From: Terfezia claveryi
Taxonomy: Eukaryota > Ascomycota > Pezizomycetes > Pezizales > Pezizaceae
Length of the DNA: 64,000 bases
Direction: 5' to 3'
Assembly (NCBI GenBank): GCA_015179025.1
Contig: WHUX01000131.1
Span: 62,001-126,000, forward strand
Shown: positions 10,939 through 23,654 of the stretch, piece after piece
How positions within the stretch are numbered: the stretch's first letter is position 1
Layout of the letters: the number at the start of each line of letters is the position of its first letter
Translations under genes and position numbers: made by a program
Notes under the pieces: model-generated
Databases searched by the model: none
Seen by the model: the letters and a program-made list of their open reading frames with translations, nothing else
Told to the model about the DNA's origin: nothing

Positions 10939-12427
10939 ATGAAGTCTCCGACTTTCGCTTCCTTCAAAGACTTCCACGGGCCAAGCTTTCAGAAACAGAA
11001 GATACCCTTCGCTTGGCCCTCGATGCTGGCATTTGTGGTCCCACATCGCATGAGGAGGAAGCTAAGGTCCCAGCTTCGCAGCAGACAGTCTCCAGCATCG
11101 TCTTTGGCATCGCTGGAGAAATCATGGTCGCCGAAGGACACCATTCGAGCGCTCCGGGCTCATCGCTGGTCATACTTCGACGGACAGTACATTTTGATGG
11201 TGTTGATTGGAATTTTCTGTCTCTGCATAATCGAACAGCCGGGCCCACTGATAAAGACATTAATTGCTACAGCTTTAATGGTTTCCCTTCTTCTTCCAAT
11301 CACGAGACAGTTCTTTCTGCCATTCCTCCCGATTGCTAGTTGGTTGGTTCTTTTCTACGCCTGCAGGTAAGTCCATCTCAAGCCACTACGGCAGGATTGC
11401 TACTCACAAACTCTTCCAGGTTTATTCCTACCGAATACCGACCTCCAATCTGGGTCAGGGTCCTTCCAGCCCTTGAAAACATCGTCTATGGAGCCAACTT
11501 GAGCAACATCCTCTCGGCAAACAAGCACGTTGTTCTTGATGTTCTTGCCTGGTTACCGTATGGGATTATTCACTTTGGTGCTCCATTTGTTACTTCCGCC
11601 GTCATCTTTGTGTTCGCTGCTCCAGGAACATTGCAAGTCTATGCCAGGAGTTTCGGTTACCTGAATCTTATAGGGGTTGTGATTCAGATTGCTTTCCCAT
11701 GCGCACCTCCTTGTAGGTTCGCCCGAATAGTCTCATATCTACGCAATCTAATCTTGAGTAGGGTATGAGAGCAAGTACGGGCTTCAACCAGCCAATTACT
11801 CCATGGAGGGATCTCCAGCAGGTCTTGCTCGTATTGACCAGCTTTTCGGCATTGACCTCTACACCTCCACTTTCACCGCAGCTCCATTGGTTTTTGGTGC
11901 CATGCCATCTCTTCATGCTGGACAGGCCACTTGCCACGCTCTGTTTCTCTCGCACATTTTTCCCAGGGCTAAATTTTTGTTCTACACCTACATTCTGTGG
12001 ATCTGGTGGGCAACTTTGTATGCTACACCGCTACTGCAATGATATGACTAGATTTGCTCACGTGACGCATAGGTACCTCCAACATCACTACGCTGTTGAC
12101 CTCGTCGCTGGTAGCGTTCTTGCTTTGACAGTCTTCCAAATCGCCAAATCTAAGTTCCTTGCCCGCCTTCAACCAGACAAGATGACCAGGTGGGACTACG
12201 ACTACGTCGAACTATGCAATGCTCAAGAGAGTTTTGGACTTCATCGCATCATCACCGACTACAACTTCGATAGTGACGAATGGACCGTTGGATCCTCCTC
12301 CTCGATCTCCTCCGGCACCATGAGCCCCGCTGATGAGACCCAATCCCTGTGGGAAGGAGAGACCTTGACGAGTCAGCATGAGTCAGACGTTGAGGCCATT
12401 GAGGTTATCGTTGATGACCGTCGATAA
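10939..12427 (+). CDS. AUR1: Inositol phosphorylceramide synthase catalytic subunit
   Basis: AUR1 transfers phosphoinositol from phosphatidylinositol to ceramide in the Golgi, the essential fungus-specific step of sphingolipid synthesis and the target of aureobasidin A. Four exons: 10939-11366, 11420-11712, 11762-12017 and 12073-12427, 443 aa. All introns are 49-55 nt with GTAAGT, GTAGGT and GTATGC donors. Diagnostic blocks in order are YFDGQYILMV, YRPPIWVRVLPALENI, NLSNILS, WLPYGIIHFGAPFV, FGYLNLIGV, FPCAPPW with YE (spanning intron 2), ARIDQLFGIDLYTS, PSLHAG (about 289-294) and HHYAVD (about 330-335). The last two hold the His and Asp residues of the PAP2-like active site. Several hydrophobic membrane segments are visible, and the C-tail is Ser/Asp/Glu-rich and cytosolic-looking. 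The first Met, 10939, gives an N-terminus of basic, low-hydrophobic character like other fungal AUR1 proteins. Confidence 0.96.
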
Positions 12428-15400
12428 AACTACTCCTCCGTGAAAAAAAAAAACTAATATTCCTTTTAATGCCCGGCACGACGAACTTCTTTGCATAACC
12501 TTCGATTACGATTCTCATGTACATTTTCCATGGCAGCATGCACGAACACTACCATTGTTTGAGCCGCGTTTACCTTTGTAATTGGGCAGAAAACTGGGTA
12601 TCATCAAGAATCAAACCCCCTTTTATACCCCAACTCGTTAGCCCGCTTTTTTTTCCTTCAATTTTTACCTTGTTTCTTTGCGTCATCTGTTATTCTGGGA
12701 TGTGTTTCTTTACGGGAGTTTTTTCATCAATTCAGTCAGGCATAGCTTTCAGATGACTATATCCGGATATGACTTGCTATCTTAAGAGACGTGTTTAGTG
12801 TTATTCTTCTCTTCTTTGTTTGTTGGCGACAACCTGTAAGGACAAGCTTCTTGGGTTGGGGATAATGGGATGAAAAAAAGCAGTATTGAAACGTTCAGTT
12901 TATTTACCGTTTCGATGAGTGTCTCTTTCTAGAATTCTCTTGAATTTATGTTTCACTACTTTTCCTGTCACTTTCTCATGAAGGCTGACGAGGCTTTTAA
13001 TACCTGGGGGTTTTAATGATGAAAGATCTACTGTAATGTTTAAAGGCTTCCTTTTTCCCGCTTGCTACGTGGGTGGGGGAGTTCGGGGAGGAGCTTGTTG
13101 ATGTTGATCGGGCAGGAAAGGTATGGGATATGAGGCGGAATACTTTGTGCGTGCGGAAACCAGGTGTCTCTAGTCACTGCTTCTTACGGCTTTACTACGG
13201 ATCGATTGGAAGATGGTACTGGTTTTCTTCGATGCAGATGGCTCCTCTCGAGAGGGAGGAATTGGGCTAGTACGGGTATGTCGGCGTTGAATAGTTTGGA
13301 AAATGGACATGGGAATGTTGAATGGGATGGTTAAGGTTATCTGAATTATGCGTTGTGTGCTTGAGTACCTACCATCTATATCTTATAATAGAGATGCGTG
13401 TGTAGGGCTGAATGCACCGGCTGGGCTGGGCTGGGCTGGGCTTGGGTTACTTGGGATGACGGAAGGGATGGAATTCGGGGATTTGTAGCTTCTACTACAC
13501 TACATTGGTTAATTACAGATTTAATGCAAGTAATGAACCAATGGCGTCACGTGAATGCAATATATATTTACATGTGAGAAATCGCGATCGACTGTATCAC
13601 TGCCGTCCAAGGTACCTATATACTTGTCAGCACTTGATATGAATCACCACCTCCCCCTTCACATCAAAATCCTGTCGGGTAGTGCAGGTATAGTATAATC
13701 TAGCCACGCTGTACTGTATCTAGAGGAGTTTTTCCCGAGCAAATGGAAATAACAGAGCAGTCCAATGTCCGATTTCAGGCGCCGGCGCAGAACGCGGAAT
13801 CGGATAGCGGGGTCCGAATCCGTGAGACCGGAGTTCCGGTGACGCAGATATTGATAACAGAAATATATGTTTAGGGCGATCTGGTGAGTAATTGCATGTT
13901 GATAGAATTGACGGTAGTGTACAGTACTAACCAGAATAGTTAGTATATGTATGATGAACCGCGTCGTCGATCGATGTCAGACTGGCACCAAGTAATCTGG
14001 AGAATACACTAGTTTATTCATTCATGAGAACTAACTCTACGCATATAACCAAAAAAAGGTGTAGGAAATTCTGCGCCAGACAAATCATTCGGTACTTTGA
14101 ACATAGCCTGCATACGGTATGAGCCATCTTGATTTTGGTTGGATTTGTCCACAAAATACCCGCTGGAGAAACACCCTCCCCCTCTCCTCCCGCACACACG
14201 GACCGGGGTAAAACTCCATAATTTGTTTGTTATGTTATTTGTAATCCTCCTGATTATAGTAGATCAATCCTCTGGTAACAATCCATCAAGGGCCTTGGTA
14301 TAATTTTGTTCTTGCAGCCTCCATATTGGCACAGGCTGCATTTGCTTAGAGTAGATTGTAGTGGGAACTCCAGTATGGTAGAATGCCATCATTGATCTGC
14401 CACATTTGGTGACCTCAGGGCCTACTCTATGCCACGAGAAAACGGATCTCCCTTGGGTCGCAATAAGCCGTGAGGCCAAAAACCCCGATTTATTATATCT
14501 TAACGCAGAAAAGAAACAGTAGTCAAAAAAACAAGTAAAAACCGATCAGTGAGATATATTTCATTCTCGAATTTACACATGCCACTTATGCATTCTTACC
14601 TCTAAGGTACGGATAGGTACAGATCATACATACCTACTGTATATTACCCCACCACACCACTTTGCTTTGGATGTCGATAATTAAGAATCAAAATATAAAG
14701 GAAAAAGTAAAGACAGAATTCGCGCCCGGCTGCAAGTGCTTCCGAGGGGAAAGAAGTTGGGCTAGTTTAGGCATGGTCTAGGATTAGTCTGGCTTGCACT
14801 AGCCCCTCCCCAGACATAATGACGTCGAACTTTGTTTACATGACAATCAATATTCCAGCTTTGACTCATGTGTCACCACGAGGCTCGGGGACCCTAGGGG
14901 GACCCACATAGCCAAGCTGCCGGATCAGGGACAATTTCTCTCCGTACCTTAGTAATCGTATGGAAGTGGCAATCTCGTGACCTCGAGGTTTGCTTAAAAT
15001 AAAGAAATAAAGGAAGCGATGTGCAAGGCAGGGAATATACAATCTGCGGTAAGTGAAGTTGATTCTTGCGAGACGGTCTAGGTACAGAGTATCAATGCAT
15101 CAGTTCTAATCTTAAATCCAATTTCCCCTGTTGAAATATCATCGGGAGTGATACCTACCCAAATTTCTTGATTGCGGATTTTAAGCTCACGGAAGAAGGT
15201 CTGTGCTCAATCGTGGAAGGAAAGAGCAATTTTACTGGGGAAGGGTAGGGCATTGAACAGTTGTTTTGCTAGCGATGAGGGATAACAATCGCTATGAAAG
15301 ATTAGTTTTTAAGTATGTGTTCGTTACTAACAGGAGAAAATTGGATACGATTGGTATATTTCTTTTGTGGTGACCGAGAGGTTAAGGGTACGGTACTGTT

Positions 15401-16189
15401 TATGGATAAGGCTGAGAAGTGGGTGGATTGAAAACCTCTACATACCGGTAGGCGGTTGTGGTGGATTGCTCTTGAGTTGAAGGAGGATTGCGAGAAAGGA
15501 TGTGGTTGTACGGCAGGAGGTACGGAAGCATAGGAGGATTAACGGAATAACATGTTATCCGTGAGATTGCTAGTGTTGTGAAATGGCAGGGATAGTAACA
15601 TGGCAACATGGGCACCGCACCTACCGGTACATCAGCTACACTCAATTTAGTTAATTGACAAGCATATCATCTCGTGATATCGTGGAGGCCTGAGTGTCCT
15701 GTGTGATACTCACGATAAATTTCATATATGGAAAATTCGGAAAATATACAGACGTCATGGTACAATACCAGACGTCATTGCAGGAGCTCAGGTGTTCTAG
15801 TAGAATAAAATACAAAATCAGATGTCAGAGTCTAGACTCTAGACGATTATATATTTGAGTCATGGTCTAGAACATCAGTGAAGCTAAATGAGAAGGAGTC
15901 GGAGCTCCGTGTGAAGGAGTCAATTGGGGAAGCTTGACGATACAATTCTTCATTCTAGATTAGATAGGTGGAATATTAATACTGCTTTATTAAAAATAAA
16001 TAAAAAAAAAATGAATAGTCTGAGTGAGCGAGATCTAATTTCTGCTGAATTTCTGAGGTATATAAACTATATCTAAATACTCTTAATGAATAGCTCTTCA
16101 CAATGCAACCAATGCCGAGTAGGTACGGCACACCACTTGCTAAATACGTTAATTGATCTGCTAGCGAAGTTCTCTGAGGCAACTGCCAT
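12428..16189. other. 3.7-kb gene-free region
   Basis: No supported gene on either strand. It contains the AUR1 3' end, a short (GGGCT)n tract at 13419-13443, one copy of a dispersed TAGTCTGGCTTGCACTAGCC word at about 14786, and AT-rich sequence towards 15960-16020. Confidence 0.45.
13419..13443. repeat. Short (GGGCT)n tandem repeat
   Basis: GGCTG units repeat about five times; seen directly. Confidence 0.8.
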
Positions 16190-17135
16190 TCCCAGACGTT
16201 ATATATTCATTCCACCCTACTATCACTCACACACAAAGGTCGACCTTCAAAGCTTGCTCAACAACAGTGTCAAAGGGTGATTGAGATAGCACCCAGTTTT
16301 ACTTTACACCGCCGCATGCCTTATTTAGCATCAGGAAACAACTATCCGAAAAGCATTTGAGGCAGAGGGATATCACCACCGCATTGCTTGTATCAAGCCT
16401 TGGTTAAGTAATTAAGCAAAGCAACGTTCACAGGTGTGGTGTGTTGAATATCAGGATTAGCTAGTTGCTGATTGGCTTCGAGTTATCTGGACTGACAAAG
16501 CTGCATTTCGAGTTGGTGACGTTATTGGGGTATACGTGGGTTACCCATCTTCCTAACGAGGAATATTCCCCTGATTGTTTGATGCCAAAGTTCCACAAGC
16601 AAAGTAGTGTTATTGTCTGGGGATCAATTGTCGGAGGCCGTACTGGACCATTTATTGTCTGGAACTCAACTGGGTAGGGTAACCATCACTGCTCAAGATT
16701 ATATAACTATTATCTTGCAACCCGTCCTGGGGCCTTTCTTTCACCAAATCCGTGGAACCCAGATTGAGCCCATTCTCTTTATGGAAGACAATGCCCCGAT
16801 CCATAGAGCTCGAGTCTCTAAAACGGCACAGGAGGAACTCGGTTTAGCCCAATATCGGCTTGATTGGCCAGCCTCCTCACCCGATCTGAATCCTATTGAG
16901 AATCTCTGGTTCTTGGGTAAATCCAGGATTCAGACCGGCATCCATATGCCTACCACTCTTACTGAAATGGCTGCAGCCTTCCAAACTGAATTGGATTCTC
17001 TCACTATGCACAGTGGTGAGCTCAAGGTATCACGATTGCAATATAATACAATATCGCATACAGCACTCAACAAGAGAGTAACAAGCGAGGTGAGTTTATT
17101 CCAGAATGAATGTTTCAGGATATAGATAAGAAGGG
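16190..17135 (+). mobile_element. Broken Tc1/mariner transposase copy 1
   Basis: A degenerate Tc1-type transposase reads left to right. It starts with an HTH remnant (about 16205-16420) that lacks about 20 bp compared with the inverted copy at 17285-18205. Next come RVIWTDKAAFRVGDV (first catalytic Asp region), LPNEEYSPDCLMPKFHKQSS and VIVWGSIVGGRTGPFIVW. The DDE core MEDNAPIHRARVSK...SSPDLNPIENLW follows. Between the second Asp and the catalytic Glu there are 36 residues (DD36E spacing), not the usual 34 of Tc1. Stops and frame changes (for example after NSTG, about 16677) split it. The 3' end diverges from the inverted copy after about 17005. I could not identify terminal inverted repeats or a TA duplication, so the ends are approximate. 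Confidence 0.85.
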
Positions 17136-17284
17136 GTTGGATCCAGATTTCACCTAGCTTCAAGCTTCACTCTCGCATGCAGAACAACATTACCAACAAG
17201 AGGCTAGTGCCCGGTATGAAAAAAGATAAAATATAGGATGTGGCTGGTATGAAAGGGGATAAAAATATAGGATATGAAAGAAGC

Positions 17285-18205
17285 CAGTACCTCAATAGCG
17301 AGTGTTACTCCCCCTGCAGCAATACAAGCCCTAGACTCACACGATTTGGCATAGTTTCTATATATCTCATAATCTCTCCATGAGTGAGAAAATCCCATTC
17401 AGTTTGGATGGCTGCAGCCATTGCAGTAAGAGTGGTAGGATTATGGATGCCGGTCTGAATCCTGGATTTAAGCAAGAGCTAGAGATTCTCAATAGCATTC
17501 AGATCGGGTGAGGAGGCTGGCCGATCAAGCCGATATGGGCTAAACTGAGTTCCTCCTGTGCCGTTTTAGAGACTCGAGCTCTATGGACCGGGGTATTGTC
17601 CTTTATAAAGAAACTGGGCTCAATCTGGGTTCGATTTGGTGAAAGAAAGGGCCCAAGACGGGTTACAGGATATGGTTAACATAACCTTGACTAGTGATGG
17701 TACCCTACTCAATTGTTCCAGAAAACAAGTGGGCCGGTACGACCTCTGACAAATGATCTCCAGACAATAACACTACTTTGCTTGTGGAACTTTGGCATTA
17801 AACAATCAGGGGAGTTTTCCTCGTTAGGAAGACAAGTAACCTACTTATGCCCCAATAACGTCACCAACTCGAAATACAGCTTCGTCAGTCCAGATAACTC
17901 GAAGCCTATCAGCAACTAGCCAATCCTGATATTCAATACCGACGTTGCTTTGCTTGATCACTTAACCAAGGCTTGATACGAGCAATGCAGCGGTGGTATC
18001 CCTCTGCCTCAAATGCTTTTCGGATGGTATTTTCTGATGCTGTAATACCAGAAAGTTCGGCAATTAGGCATATGTGGCGGTGTAAAGCAGAGCTGGTTGC
18101 TATCTCAATCAGCCTTTGATGTTGTTGTTGAACAAGCTTTGGAGGTCGACCTTTGCGTGTAGGAGAGGCAGTAGGGTGGGATAAATTATAGTGTATGTAC
18201 ATTTG
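17285..18205 (-). mobile_element. Broken Tc1/mariner transposase copy 2 (inverted)
   Basis: This is a second copy of the same transposase on the opposite strand, facing copy 1 tail to tail. The intact 89-residue N-terminal block (17933-18202) has TRKGRPPKLVQQQHQRLIEI and SENTIRKAFEAEGYHRC, a helix-turn-helix of the Tc1 type. Downstream, in broken frames, it shows WTDEAVFRVGDV, the DDE core with a frameshift near the second Asp, and a C-terminus (YIETMPNRV, then ACIAAGGVT) that copy 1 has lost. Both copies are clearly inactive; each keeps pieces the other lacks. Confidence 0.85.
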
Positions 18206-19011
18206 TATTACCTAACCCCGCGTCCACCGATTGGGTGGTAGTTTAACTCACGGATCTGAAAAACACGACCAATTGAGTTCCGAGGATCTGTGAGATAACA
18301 GGGGTAGCTTTCTGAGGGTAATACATACCTGGGTCATCAGATGATGCAACTTGAAAAAGAGAAGGGTTAGATACAGTTATGGCTTTAAGTAGTCGTTTAA
18401 TTAGTATTATATTATTGGCTTATTGGTAATTCAAATTCAATCTTCAAGGTACTTGTCTCATGGCCGGCCGGGTATTTATATACCGTCGAATTGTAGTATG
18501 CCTTTAGCTAAGGGTACATTTTCCATTTTCTGTATAGCCTAGCTGGACTACACTTTCTGGGATTCACTTTTTTTTTACTTAAATCTGGTAATTGGGCTCG
18601 GGTTGAATTAATATTTGGTAGAAGTGCCGCGGCTGTTTGTATAAGTGTAATACAACTATTGGAATAATTCTGATTGTGAGCCTGAAAGTTTATTGTGGAG
18701 GGCTCCAATATCGTATACGGTATATCCGATGCCACGTAGTAAGGACTGCCGCAGCTTAGGTTCTCTGGCAAAATGAAGATTATGATTATGAAAGTATGTA
18801 GGTACTGAACGTGACGTGCGTAGTCTGGTGGTACATACGAGCTTAGCTAGGGTATTTATTATAATTACAGCTTCACTCCAGATCTGCCCATATATCTATA
18901 ATATCTGTTGAATGCAACAAGCTACAAAGCCGGCCCTGGGAAATAATTCGGTACCAGGCTACAAGCGGACGGATATTTAAAAACTACACATTTAAGGTGA
19001 AAAGAAGCCAT
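18206..19011. other. Gene-free stretch
   Basis: AT-rich sequence beyond the transposon pair. I see no gene, terminal repeat or structured element. Confidence 0.4.
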
Positions 19012-19168
19012 AGAGGATCAGGAAGACTAGAAGAGCAGGGCAAGCACGGAATGACGTATCTAAAGGGGACCAGGAAGGTCAGAAGAGCAAGGCAAATACG
19101 GTAATGAAGTTCCCAAAGAGGCTCAGGGAGACCCGAGAAGCAAGACAAGCTCGGAAATTAAGTCCCCC
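19012..19168. repeat. Three tandem ~53-bp degenerate units
   Basis: Three consecutive units begin at about 19012, 19064 and 19117. Each follows the pattern AGRGGNYCAGGRAG, then AGAAGCAAGRCAAG, then a CGG and a weakly conserved end. Seen directly by alignment. Confidence 0.7.
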
Positions 19169-19234
19169 CACATAAAAATTCCAAGAGTGAATATAAATAA
19201 ACTAGTAAACTGAGGCAGTAAGTTCGGTCATGTC

Positions 19235-19490
19235 ACTAATATAGCTAGCTATATGGCTGTCGGTATGGCTGTCGTTATTGCTGTATATATACCTGGCGGT
19301 ATGGCTGGCTATTTGGGTGCGGATTTGCTGTCGGTACTGCTGCGGTGTGGCTGGCAATGTGGCTGAAGATATTGCTTCGTATACGGCTGTGATATATGGC
19401 TGGCGGTACGGCTGGCTATTTGACTGCGGGTGTTGCTGGCGGTATTGCTGCGTATATGGCTTGGAGTACGGAGTACTGTATGCAATGCTA
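19235..19490. repeat. Degenerate TATGGCTGGC tandem repeat
   Basis: A run of imperfect 10-15 bp units based on TATGGCTGGCGGTAT and TTGCTGTCGG. It keeps one frame open on each strand by composition, giving an apparent Tyr/Gln/Ser-rich protein that I take to be an artefact. Confidence 0.7.
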
Positions 19491-19744
19491 TACCATGCTA
19501 CCATAGCCCCAAATGCACTGCAAAAAATTGCGTAAGCAAGTACCCTCTACGAGAGCAACTAACCATAGTATTAAGGTCATATAAACAAGAAACAGAATAA
19601 GAGAGTAAAATCGAACTTCAGGGTAATAATGAAGGCCCCAATCATTGACCCAAAAACAAATCTTAAAAATGATGTGGCTTGCATTCCCAATACCTTTCGA
19701 GCCACCACCTAGCGGAAATAGAGCTGCAGAGCAAATCCATCCTT

Positions 19745-21828
19745 CTATGGCCTGTAATCAGTTGTCCCCGCACCTCCGTGAATGACACCGCAGGGGCTAG
19801 TATTGCCATAATTGACGGTGCCCATCTCATCTCCAAGAGTGTAGTTCTGAAGAGTTTCCTCAGTGGGGATATCATGGTGTGATTTTGCCTTAGCAGCCTC
19901 ATGACGAGAGGAATGCCCAGGTGGGACCCAGTCTAGCGGAGAAAAGGTTAGCATTCCTGCGTGCGAAGTATGTAACCTCAATCGGGAAGACCTACCTCCA
20001 GAGGTCCAAGGCTTAGCATGTGGATCATTGTACATCATATCCACCTGCTCCAAACTCAAGCTACTACTCTCATAGTAGAAGAAGAACACAACCAAGACAC
20101 CCAACAAATTTGTTCCCGCAAAAACGTATCCGAGTTTATATCCAATACTTGAGGTAATGAACGGGGTGAAAAGGGTCAACAAGAAGTTCCATCCCCAGTT
20201 ACCAGCAGTAGCAAACGAGGCACTATGTGCGCGGACGCGTAGAGGGAACATCTCCCCGGTTGCGACCCAGACACCGGGACCCCAAGTAGAGGCGAAACCG
20301 ACAATAAACATACATGTAGCCACGATGAGGACGGCACCGACAGCCCTGTTAGTCATGGGATTATATACAGTTCCAACGGAGCCGAAAACAAGCAACCAGA
20401 TAACTTGCCAGATGCCACCAACAAGCAGGGGCTTACGACGACCAAATCGTTCGATTGCGTACATACCAGGCAGGGTGAAGATAAAGTTGACCGCGCCCAA
20501 GATGATTTGCGTGACAAAGGAGTTTGAAATACCGACGGATCTGAAATTGGAAGCACCATAGTAGAAGAAGTAATTTGCACTAGATATCGAGCATTAGAAA
20601 CAGTTCACAATCTATGATTAAAGCCTCCGAGACAGAATTTACCCAGTCAGTTGCGCAAGCATCTGCAACGCAAAACCTAGAATCGTCCTGTACGCAATCT
20701 TTCCCCTGGGGCTGAAGCTGCTGAACCAGCTTGTCTTTGGGAGGTTTCTATCAATCTCAACCATAGCGGCAATCTCTTGATATTGTGTGTCGATAAGTTT
20801 AATGCCGTCTTTAGCATGCTGTTTACCCGCAATGAAGCGTAACGACTTCAATGTATCTTCCCGACGACCACGACCAAGTAGCCATCGCGGAGATTCCGGA
20901 AGCAATGCCATACCTCCGCCAAGCATTGACGCCCAGATGTAGTTGAGCCCAAGTGGTACTCTCCATGAGGCTGAGTTACCTATATGGGAAGTACCCTGTT
21001 GAATTGAGTTAGCTTTGTTTTACATTGTGCATATGCATTGGGAACCCCATGGACGACAGCGCACAAAGTTAATGATATACGAAACCAGTATACCCAGTGT
21101 GATGAACAGTTGGAACAGTGCGACCATCCCGCCTCTGATTTCTTTTGGGACTGATTCGGAGATGTATACAGGGACCAACACTATATTTGCAACTTAGCCG
21201 TTGAGGTCCAGTCTCGTACTGTCCCATACATACCAGACATGATTCCAATGGAAGATCCCGCCATCAATCGGCCAATAACAATTTGATACCATTTGTCTAT
21301 AGCACTGATTTGTACTGCTGTACCAGCGAAATAGATCAGGACACCAATAATTATACCCAATTTCCTTCCAAGGTGGTTACTTATTGGCCCCGATGCGAAA
21401 GACCCCAAAAGAGCACCGATACTAATTATCCCGACGAGTACACCCGCGCGGACATCACTGAAAGCATGTGAACCGTCATGTTGTAATTCGGCGAAGCGGC
21501 GGAGGTAATCCTGAGAATTGATATTAGTAAAGTCAGCAAGAAGCACCGGTTGTTGATTCGCACAATAGAGAATCAATTGAAAGCGTAAGGCAGTAGAATT
21601 TCCCTAACCTTCATGACCAAAAACCCGGAGATTTGACCTGTGTCCGCACCAAAAATGAAACCACCCATGGAAGCTGTGAGACCTATTTTGAAGTTAGTTT
21701 GTTGCATAATTCCCGACCTCAACTAATAATGAATCAGGCATCGTATGATACTCACCAATGGCTATGACAGGGCCAGAAACCACCGATTTGACCTCTGCGG
21801 CCCTCTCACCTTTCGCCAAATTCGACAT
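19745..21828 (-). CDS. MFS hexose/sugar transporter
   Basis: Major facilitator sugar porter family member of the plasma membrane, taking up a hexose or related sugar. Seven exons: 21756-21828, 21609-21682, 21234-21510, 21065-21180, 20643-20995, 19996-20579 and 19745-19932, giving 554 aa. Family motifs in order are GGFIFGADTGQISGF, NHLGRKLG (loop 2-3 signature), IGRLMAGSSIG, PVYISESVPKEIRGG, PESPRWLLGRGR at the end of helix 6, QLTGANYFFYYG in helix 7, and ERFGRRKPLLVGG between helices 8 and 9. A cytosolic His/Ser-rich C-tail closes the protein. Fungal hexose carriers usually have QxxTGxNYFFYY; Ala replaces the usual Asp after TG here. The last intron (19933-19995) is 63 nt, a multiple of three without a stop, so its retention would insert 21 residues in frame. 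The exact substrate cannot be told. Confidence 0.9.
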
Positions 21829-23281
21829 TCCTAGGGAAATTATCGAATAGGATACTCCTAAACGGTCATGCACGTCCTGTAGTATTCAGAACTGGGAGCG
21901 TTGATAGTGGGGAGCGGAGAAATTGAGGGATAGGCTAGTGTTTATTAGAATCTGGAAACCTTCTTAAGTAAAGTAACCTTACTGTCAAGCTTCCTTCGTC
22001 AAAATGTCTGCATGTAGTCTTTTATTGAACCTATTTTGCAGGCCGTTGAGCATGAGCGTTGACCTCACATTAGATATTACATAGCTATATAGCTAGGAGG
22101 CAGCTAGTATGTATGGCGGAACAGGATGTGGTCAATGGCTGTTTGGCGGGAGGCCAACTACACACGGATATCCTCGCTCCAAACTCCATCATTTGGGAGG
22201 TTTTCACACCGCCGTGTGATTGACGTCAAGACGTGGCAACTGACAACGTTCGTCGTCGGCAATCTGATCTCGGTGCCGACGCTTTCACTAACATCCGTAT
22301 GCATGAGATGTCGGTGTAAACAATCCCCACACGCTCGTGTGCTCTCTTTAACCAAACACTAGCTCTCGCGAATGAGCTCCCCTCCCTTATTTTCATTTGC
22401 ATATAATACGCCAGTATCTCTTTGCTTTCAACTCTTAGGGTTCAAGTTTTCACTTTCATGAAATTGCCCAGTATTTTTCTGACTTCTGATAACCTGACGT
22501 TACAAAATGGAGTGAATCTCCCAAAATATCCCTGGTTTTTCTTGGGTTTGCTTCTTGAGAATCCGTATTGGTATTGGTTCGTCGCAGTGATGTACGATTC
22601 TTTATCGATTTTGCTTTGAAAATTTGTGCAGAATTAAGCTGTAGGGTTTATGGTTGGGTGAGGGCTCCTAGAAAGAGCTCTGCTGAATTTATGATAGATA
22701 AAGCAATCAAGCCCCTTTTGCGTTCAGCCGGAGTCGGTACAGGCTGGATATAAAGTAAAGAACTTACCAGTGGCACTGCGCTATGCATACTTTGCATTAG
22801 ATTGATGTTACATGCCTTTCATGAGTTCACCAACACTAGTCTCGATCAGACCCTACAATGTTCGATTACTACCGAAGTTGGTAGTGCACTTGCATTTTTG
22901 GATGATTCAAACTAATTTTCAAGCATCTAATGAATAGAAGAGGGGCTGGGCGCCTTGCTAAACTTTGAACCCTTGGCCAAGTGGAATACTTGCTGAATGG
23001 ATGGGGACGGTGGCGGACATCGGAATGTGTGGCTGCTTGTGAAAGAAAAGTAAATAGGAGAAAACAAGCCTACAACGAGGCATGGCTGTGGTTATACCTT
23101 TCCTCTTCCTTTGTGTAGCTATTGAATAACATTCTACAGAAACTGCTTCCCTTGACACTCTATGTATGTAGCTAACGTTGGCCTTCTGAAACCACAGTAT
23201 AAATAACCTACTATATCAATCCTCCAATATCTGTATATACAAAGAAGCTCATACTTACAACAGAAACACACATACACATAC

Positions 23282-23289
<8 letters not shown>
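21829..23289. other. Gene-free stretch
   Basis: Transporter 5' flank and a long AT-rich spacer with no supported gene. Confidence 0.4.
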
Positions 23290-23351
<62 letters not shown>

Positions 23352-23375
23352 ACACACACACAGACACACACACCA
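23290..23375. repeat. (CA)n microsatellite
   Basis: About 40 CA units broken by two CAGA interruptions, lying just 5' of a small ORF; seen directly. Confidence 0.95.
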
Positions 23376-23417
23376 AACACGACAACATCCTTACGCATAT
23401 CACCTCCCCGAACGACT

Positions 23418-23654
23418 ATGTGCTACTTCCAGAAAGTCACCTGTGCCAACTGCGGTATCCAAGTTGTCCAAACTCTCCCACCATCTCCCGAAGTCAACTA
23501 TGAATTAGGAGCCATTATGCCAGTATGTATGAAACGAATTCAGACACTCACAGACTGCATTTACGGACCCGACAGTGTACCGCTGAAGTATGTAGCAACC
23601 TTCTGTAATCAGTGTGCTCTACCCAGGAGGCCATGGCAGGAGTATAGGAGTTAA
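23418..23654 (+). CDS. Hypothetical small Cys-rich protein
   Basis: A 78-codon frame starting MCYFQKVTCANCGIQVVQ. It has a first CxxC (CANC, residues 9-12), two isolated Cys in the middle and a second CxxC near the end (CNQC, about 63-66). This spacing could form one zinc-binding site. No signal peptide or known domain is seen. The ATG sits 43 bp after a long CA tract, which would fall in the 5' UTR or promoter. It may be a genuine short gene of the kind common in ascomycetes, or a chance frame. Confidence 0.35.
   Translation: MCYFQKVTCANCGIQVVQTLPPSPEVNYELGAIMPVCMKRIQTLTDCIYGPDSVPLKYVATFCNQCALPRRPWQEYRS

Noticed and set aside
10482..11339. A 285-codon plus-strand frame overlapping AUR1 exon 1
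   Set aside because: It is out of frame with the well-supported AUR1 exon, is Pro/Ser-rich because of the pyrimidine tract, and has no domain.
19202..19535. Tyr/Gln-rich minus-strand protein and its plus-strand counterpart
   Set aside because: Both come from the degenerate TATGGCTGGC tandem repeat.
23134..23403. Minus-strand frame with a long Cys-Val alternation
   Set aside because: Translation of the CA microsatellite.
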